Of a DNA stretch of 64,000 bases, positions 60,110-64,000 are shown in pieces; the first letter of the stretch is position 1, and each line of letters opens with the position of its first letter. Source of the stretch: JAFARE01 sp963777285 (GTDB lineage: Bacteria; Chloroflexota; Dormibacteria; Aeolococcales; Aeolococcaceae). The DNA is taken from contig CAVZPR010000002.1 in NCBI GenBank assembly GCA_963777285.1, forward strand, positions 744,001 to 808,000. Reading direction: 5' to 3'. The notes beneath the pieces were generated by a model. It saw only the letters and a list, made by a program, of their open reading frames with translations, ran no database searches and was not told the origin of the DNA. Made by a program: the position numbers and the translations under genes.

Positions 60110-60558
60110 CGCTCCTCTCCCGCGGTGTCGTCCTGCAGCGCCTCGAGAAGCGCGTTCCACGCCAGCGTCGCGCACTTGACGCGCACGGGATACGCGCGCA
60201 CGCCACTCAGCGCTTCCAGGTCGCCGATGCCATCCGGCGTGTCACCGCCCTGCAGCATGGTGCGGAATCCCAGCGCCAGTGCCCGCGCTCTCTCCACGTC
60301 CATACCGGTCACGGCTTCACAGAGCATGCTTGCCGACGCCTGGCTGATGGAGCAGCCCCGCCCCTCGAAGCCCACGGCGCCCACGGCGCCGCCGTCGAGA
60401 CGCACGCTGAGGTCGATCTCGTCGCCGCACAAGGGGTTGTTGGCGCTGATGGTGCGATCTGCCGGGACCACCGCATGCTTGTGCCTCGGGTTGCGGTAGT
60501 GGTCGAGGATGATCTCGCGATAGAGGTCGTCGTCGACCGGCGTGAATTGCACTGCCAC
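60106..60558 (-). CDS. sufU: SufU-type Fe-S scaffold / sulfur-transfer protein
   Basis: A 150-residue SufU with DDDLYREIILDHYRNPRHKH, NPLCGDEIDLSVRL (Cys, Asp), GFEGRGCSISQASASML (Cys), and late RVKCATLAWNALLEAL (Cys). It accepts sulfur from SufS. GTG 60558 is taken; 60552 is possible. The MFS gene separates it from sufS but transcription is opposite, so sufU has its own promoter. Confidence 0.92.
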   Translation of the reverse strand: MAVQFTPVDDDLYREIILDHYRNPRHKHAVVPADRTISANNPLCGDEIDLSVRLDGGAVGAVGFEGRGCSISQASASMLCEAVTGMDVERARALALGFRTMLQGGDTPDGIGDLEALSGVRAYPVRVKCATLAWNALLEALQDDTAGEER

Positions 60559-60625
60559 CCATCCATCGTAGTCCAATGCGCCGCAGCCCAAACACGCGCC
60601 CCGGCCCGCGGCCGACAATTGCGTC

Positions 60626-61858
60626 ATGTCTCCTCGCGTTCTTCGTCGCCTGCGCACCGCGCGGCGCGGACCCGCGTTCTGGCTGCTCGCGGGTCAGCTC
60701 ATCATGTTCACCGGCATCGCCGCGCTGTTTCCGGTCGCGCCGCTGTACGTGGCGCGCCACGGGGGCAGCTCGCTGGCGATCGCGCTGTTCATTGCCGGCC
60801 CGCTGGTGGCCAACACCATCGTGCAGGTGCCTGCCGGGCGGCTGGTCGACAAGATCGGGCGCCGCCCCGTGCTCATCGGCAGCCGCCTGGCATACGCCGC
60901 GCTGTCTCTCGCGCTCTTCGCCGACGCCGGCCCGCTGTGGCTGCTCGCCGTGTTGCGCATGCTGCAGGGAGTGGCCAGCGGCATGTACGTGCCCGCGCTC
61001 ATGGCGGCGCTCACCGACCTCAGCGCGCCGGGAGAGCGCGGAAAGCGCTTCGCACAGCAGCAGGCGTGCGAGATGGTGGGCCTGCTGCTCGGCCCCGCCG
61101 TCGGTGGCGCTGTGGCGCTGTGGCGCGACTCGGCCGCGTTCGGCGTCTCCGGGGTCGCCGTGCTGCTCGGACTGCTGCCCATGTCGCGCGTGCCGGAGAC
61201 GCGCGCCGCGCACGTCGCCGACGCGCGCGAACGCCGCCTGCGCTGGTGGCGCGTGCGCGGCATCATCGTGCCCGCCATCGGTCTGTTCGCCGTGGGCACC
61301 ATCTTCTCGATGTACGACGTGGTGTGGCCCCAGTACCTCACCGCGCGAGGCAACAGCGCGTTGGTCATCGGGCTGTCGATCAGCCTCTTCGCGGTTCCGA
61401 TACTGCTCCTGGCGCGCACCGGCGGCCGGCTTTCGGATCGTGTCGAGCGGCGGCGCCTCGTGCCCGCGGCGATGCTGGTCACCGCGACGTGCGCGTCGAG
61501 CTACCCGCTGCTCCGCTCGCTGCCGGTGATACTCGCGGTCGGTGTCGCCGAGGCGGTCGCGGTCGTGTTCATGGAACCGAGCCTCTACGCGGTCATCGGC
61601 GACAGCGCTCCCGCGCATGCGCGAGGCACGGCGATGGGCGCGGGCGGCTTCTTCCAGTTCGGCGGCAGCGCCGTCGGAGCTGCCGCGCTGGGATCTCTGT
61701 ACGGCGTGCGCGAGGGTCTGCCGTTCTGGATCGGCGGTGGCGTCCTGGTGCTCACCGCCCTGCTGTGCGCGACGTCATTGCCGCGCCGGCAGCGCAGGTT
61801 CGAAGGCATGGCGGAGCCGCCGCCCGTTTTGCCGATGCGCGAAGGCGAAGCCGTCTAG
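60626..61858 (+). CDS. MFS transporter
   Basis: A 410-residue membrane protein with about 12 helices and the MFS A-motif GRLVDKIGRRPVLIGSR after helix 2. The second half has GGRLSDRVERRRLVPAAM (repeat A motif). It resembles drug-efflux DHA1 members; the substrate is unknown. It is inserted between sufS and sufU in the opposite direction. ATG 60626. Confidence 0.88.
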   Translation: MSPRVLRRLRTARRGPAFWLLAGQLIMFTGIAALFPVAPLYVARHGGSSLAIALFIAGPLVANTIVQVPAGRLVDKIGRRPVLIGSRLAYAALSLALFADAGPLWLLAVLRMLQGVASGMYVPALMAALTDLSAPGERGKRFAQQQACEMVGLLLGPAVGGAVALWRDSAAFGVSGVAVLLGLLPMSRVPETRAAHVADARERRLRWWRVRGIIVPAIGLFAVGTIFSMYDVVWPQYLTARGNSALVIGLSISLFAVPILLLARTGGRLSDRVERRRLVPAAMLVTATCASSYPLLRSLPVILAVGVAEAVAVVFMEPSLYAVIGDSAPAHARGTAMGAGGFFQFGGSAVGAAALGSLYGVREGLPFWIGGGVLVLTALLCATSLPRRQRRFEGMAEPPPVLPMREGEAV

Positions 61859-61866
61859 CGCCGCGT

Positions 61867-63120
61867 TCAGACGCGGAACACGCGGCGCACGTCGCCGAGC
61901 GCCGCGCCCAGCGCGTCGATCTCGGGGTGCGTCGTGTAGAGGTACACCGACGCGCGCGCTGTCGCGGCGACGTCGTAGCGCCGCATCAGCGGTTGCGCGC
62001 AGTGATGCCCAGCCCTGATGGCCACGCCATGCCGGTCGAGGATGGTGCCCACGTCGTGCGCGTGCACGTCGGCGACGTTGAAGCTGACCACGCCGCCCTG
62101 CACCTGCGGGTCGCACGGCCCGTACACGGTCACGCCGCCCACCTCGTCGAGCACGTCGAGCAGGTGCCGGGTCAAGGACTGCTCGTGCGCGTGGATGGAG
62201 TCGCGTCCGACGGCATCCACGTAGTCGCATGCGGCGCCGAGCCCGACCGCGCCCGCCACGTCGGGTGTGCCCGCCTCGAACTTGTGCGGCACCGCGTTCC
62301 ACGTGGTGCGCTGCAGCGTGACCCGGCTGATCATGCTGCCGCCACCGAGAAACGGCGGCATCTTCTCGAGCAGCTCGGGCCGTGCCCACAGCACGCCGAT
62401 GCCCATCGGCCCGCACATCTTGTGACCGCTGAAGGCGAGGAAGTCGCAGTCGAGCCGGCGCACCGAGACCGGCATGTGCGGCACCGACTGCGCCGCGTCG
62501 ACGCACACCAGGGCGCCGGCGGCGTGCGCCCTGGCGGTGATGGCGGCGATGTCGTTGATGGTGCCCAGGACGTTGGACTGATGGCTGATCGCGAGCAGCG
62601 CGGTCGGCGGTGCCAGCAGGCGGTCCAGGTCGCTCGCGTCGAGCCGTCCCCGTTCATCGACGTCGACGAAAGCCAGCTCCAGGCCGGCGCGCTCCGCGGC
62701 CAGCTGCCACGGCACCAGGTTGCTGTGGTGCTCCATCACCGTGAGCACGATCCGGTCGCCCGGGCTCAGCAGCTCGCGGGCGTACGAGGACGCGACCAGG
62801 TTGAGCGCCTCCGTGGTGTTGCGGACGAAGACGATTCCTTCAGACGGTGCGTCGATGAAATGAGCCACGCGCTCCCGGGCACGCTCGTACGCGTCCGTCG
62901 CCTCGCTCGCCAGTGCGTGCACACCGCGGTGCACGTTGGCGTTGCTGCTCCGGTAGTAGGCGTCCACGGCGTCGAGCACAGGCTGTGGCTTCTGCGAGGT
63001 CGCGGCGGAGTCGAGGTACACGAGCGGCCGTCCGTTGATCGCGCGCTGCAGGATGGGGAAGTCGGCGCGGATGCGCTCGACGGCGAGGCCGGGCGCCAGC
63101 GTCGCGTCGGCCGCGGTCAC
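61867..63120 (-). CDS. sufS: Cysteine desulfurase SufS
   Basis: A 417-residue PLP enzyme. N terminus IRADFPILQRAINGRPLVYL, PLP-Lys in FLAFSGHKMCGPMGIGVLW, catalytic Cys in VAIRAGHHCAQPLMRRY. GTG 63120 overlaps the Rieske stop by 4 nt. It provides sulfur to SufU and the SufBD scaffold. Confidence 0.95.
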   Translation of the reverse strand: MTAADATLAPGLAVERIRADFPILQRAINGRPLVYLDSAATSQKPQPVLDAVDAYYRSSNANVHRGVHALASEATDAYERARERVAHFIDAPSEGIVFVRNTTEALNLVASSYARELLSPGDRIVLTVMEHHSNLVPWQLAAERAGLELAFVDVDERGRLDASDLDRLLAPPTALLAISHQSNVLGTINDIAAITARAHAAGALVCVDAAQSVPHMPVSVRRLDCDFLAFSGHKMCGPMGIGVLWARPELLEKMPPFLGGGSMISRVTLQRTTWNAVPHKFEAGTPDVAGAVGLGAACDYVDAVGRDSIHAHEQSLTRHLLDVLDEVGGVTVYGPCDPQVQGGVVSFNVADVHAHDVGTILDRHGVAIRAGHHCAQPLMRRYDVAATARASVYLYTTHPEIDALGAALGDVRRVFRV

Positions 63121-63452
63121 GCGCTGCTCCCCAGCGCCACGCGCACGACGCCGTCGTCGCCGACCTCGATCCGGTGCACGTTCACGGGCTCGACGGCGGG
63201 CAGCGTCAAGGGGTCGCCGGTGCGCAGGTCGAAGCTCGAGCCGTGCAGCGGGCACTCGATGGCGCAGCGCTCAGGGTCGAGGTCGCCTTCGCTCAACGAC
63301 GCCTCCGCATGGCTGCAGGTGTCGTCCAGGGCGTAGAAGACGCCGTCGAGGTTGAAGATCGCCACCGGCGTGCCATCGATCTCGACGCGCGCCGCGTGGC
63401 CGGCGGGAATGTCGTCCGCACGAGCGACCTCTACCCACTGGGCCACGGTCAC
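63117..63452 (-). CDS. Rieske [2Fe-2S] ferredoxin of the SUF operon
   Basis: A 111-residue Rieske protein with DDTCSHAEASLSEGDL (CxH) and IECPLHGSSFDLRTGDP (CxxH). It is the non-heme oxygenase ferredoxin type that is common in SUF operons of Actinobacteria and Chloroflexi. GTG 63452 overlaps the sufD stop by 4 nt, and its stop overlaps sufS. It may donate electrons for cluster assembly. Confidence 0.93.
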   Translation of the reverse strand: MTVAQWVEVARADDIPAGHAARVEIDGTPVAIFNLDGVFYALDDTCSHAEASLSEGDLDPERCAIECPLHGSSFDLRTGDPLTLPAVEPVNVHRIEVGDDGVVRVALGSSA

Positions 63453-64000
63453 GGCTCAGCCTCCGCGCCCACGCCCGCCTGCGTGCGCCCGGCGATCTCT
63501 GCGTCGAGCAACTCGCCCAGCAGCGCGCGCACCCCGTCGTGCGGCGCCAGCTGCAGCACGTCGTCCATGAAGCCGCGAACGATCAGCGAATCGGCGTCCT
63601 CCCGGGGCACCCCACGGGACATGAAGTAGAAGCGCTGCTCGTCGTCGATGTGACCGGCGGTGGCACCGTGCCCGCAGCGCACGTCGTTGGCCCGGATCTC
63701 CAGGCGTGGCACCGAGTCGGCCTTGGCGCCGTGGCTGAGGATGAGGTTGCGGTTCTGCACGTAGCCGTCGGCGTGCACCGCGCCGGGTGCGACGTCGATG
63801 AGCCCGCTGTACACGGACCGCGCGCGGTCGCGCACCGCCACCTTCAGCGTCAGCTTGCTGCGCGTCTCCGGGGCGGTGTGCGCCTGCAGCGACTGATGGT
63901 CGAGGTGCTGCTCGCCGTCACCGAAGCAGAGCCCGGCGATGTCCGCCTCCGCGCCCGTACCCGCGAGGACGACCTCCCAGAACGACTTCTGCAGGCGCGC
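63449..64000 (-). CDS. sufD: SufD (Fe-S assembly, partial)
   Basis: The frame runs off the right edge. The visible 183 codons match the SufBD core: SFWEVVLAGTGAEADIAGLC, DGEQHLDHQSLQAHTAPETR, NRNLILSHGAKADSVPRLEI, DVRCGHGATAGHIDDEQRFY and FMSRGVPREDADSLIVRGFM. It forms SufBCD with genes expected outside the window. It is the upstream gene of sufD-Rieske-sufS. Confidence 0.93.
   Translation of the reverse strand, partial: ARLQKSFWEVVLAGTGAEADIAGLCFGDGEQHLDHQSLQAHTAPETRSKLTLKVAVRDRARSVYSGLIDVAPGAVHADGYVQNRNLILSHGAKADSVPRLEIRANDVRCGHGATAGHIDDEQRFYFMSRGVPREDADSLIVRGFMDDVLQLAPHDGVRALLGELLDAEIAGRTQAGVGAEAEP

Noticed and set aside
60037..63336. 1099-codon rightward frame across sufU, MFS and sufS
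   Set aside because: A high-GC shadow frame: the true MFS and suf genes lie in other frames with clear motifs.
1..64000. CRISPR arrays, prophage structural genes, toxin-antitoxin pairs, restriction endonucleases
   Set aside because: Looked for and not seen; no regularly spaced repeats, and the two methyltransferases have no nuclease partner.

Overview
The window is gene-dense, very GC-rich bacterial chromosome with many GTG and TTG starts and many 1-4 nt ATGA/GTGA/TGATG gene overlaps. It spans a replication-origin neighbourhood: dciA, recF, dnaN, dnaA, rpmH, rnpA, yidD, yidC, jag and parAB with a parS-like palindrome. The cell looks monoderm: short YidC, KhpB/Jag, DciA-type helicase loader, lipobox lipoprotein, SufU-type SUF system, no outer-membrane genes. 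An InhA-like FabI and a dihydropteroate synthase with an extra N-terminal domain fit a deep Terrabacteria lineage (Dormibacterota, Chloroflexota or Actinomycetota relatives). That placement is inference.

Layout. 1-4.9 kb: a secreted beta-propeller, CcdA, a two-component system and a PHP hydrolase. 4.9-7.2 kb: a tRNA-Lys followed by an accessory islet with an acetyltransferase, IS-end-like repeats and a propeller gene broken by one in-frame stop. 7.2-14.1 kb: single enzymes and membrane proteins (methyltransferase, GT39, DinB, GNAT, cupin, UppP, oxidoreductase, site-2 protease). 14.2-19.2 kb: a BVMO-SDR pair divergent from a TetR and membrane-protein pair, with a nested palindromic operator between them. 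19.1-25.2 kb: a leftward run of GGDEF/EAL protein, IMPase, InhA-like FabI, FabF and macrodomain. 26.4-31.1 kb: a leftward four-gene set of helicase, cysteine-less glutaredoxin-PDZ fusion, ECF sigma factor and O6-alkylguanine methyltransferase, ending in a palindromic repeat element. 31.4-38.7 kb: CoA-ester lyase, acyl-CoA dehydrogenase and MaoC hydratase interleaved with two orphan DNA methyltransferases and a second copy of the repeat, then folP-folK. 38.6-46.9 kb: a nucleoside phosphorylase with a response regulator, then DUF4388 protein, lipoprotein, glycosyltransferase, recF and dciA. 46.9-58.2 kb: an isochorismatase-family pseudogene, dnaN, origin, dnaA, the rpmH-to-ndk run, lepB, superoxide dismutase and parBA. 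58.3-64 kb: a SUF Fe-S operon (sufD, Rieske, sufS, sufU, sufT-like) interrupted by a divergent MFS gene.

Points most worth a second look: the inverted-repeat element at 26651-26841 and 34767-34988; the helicase/Grx-PDZ/ECF/Ogt operon; two genes (rpmH and a GNAT) whose start position carries ATC; the single nonsense codon in the propeller gene; and the inverted recF-dciA arrangement next to a decayed isochorismatase gene at the origin.
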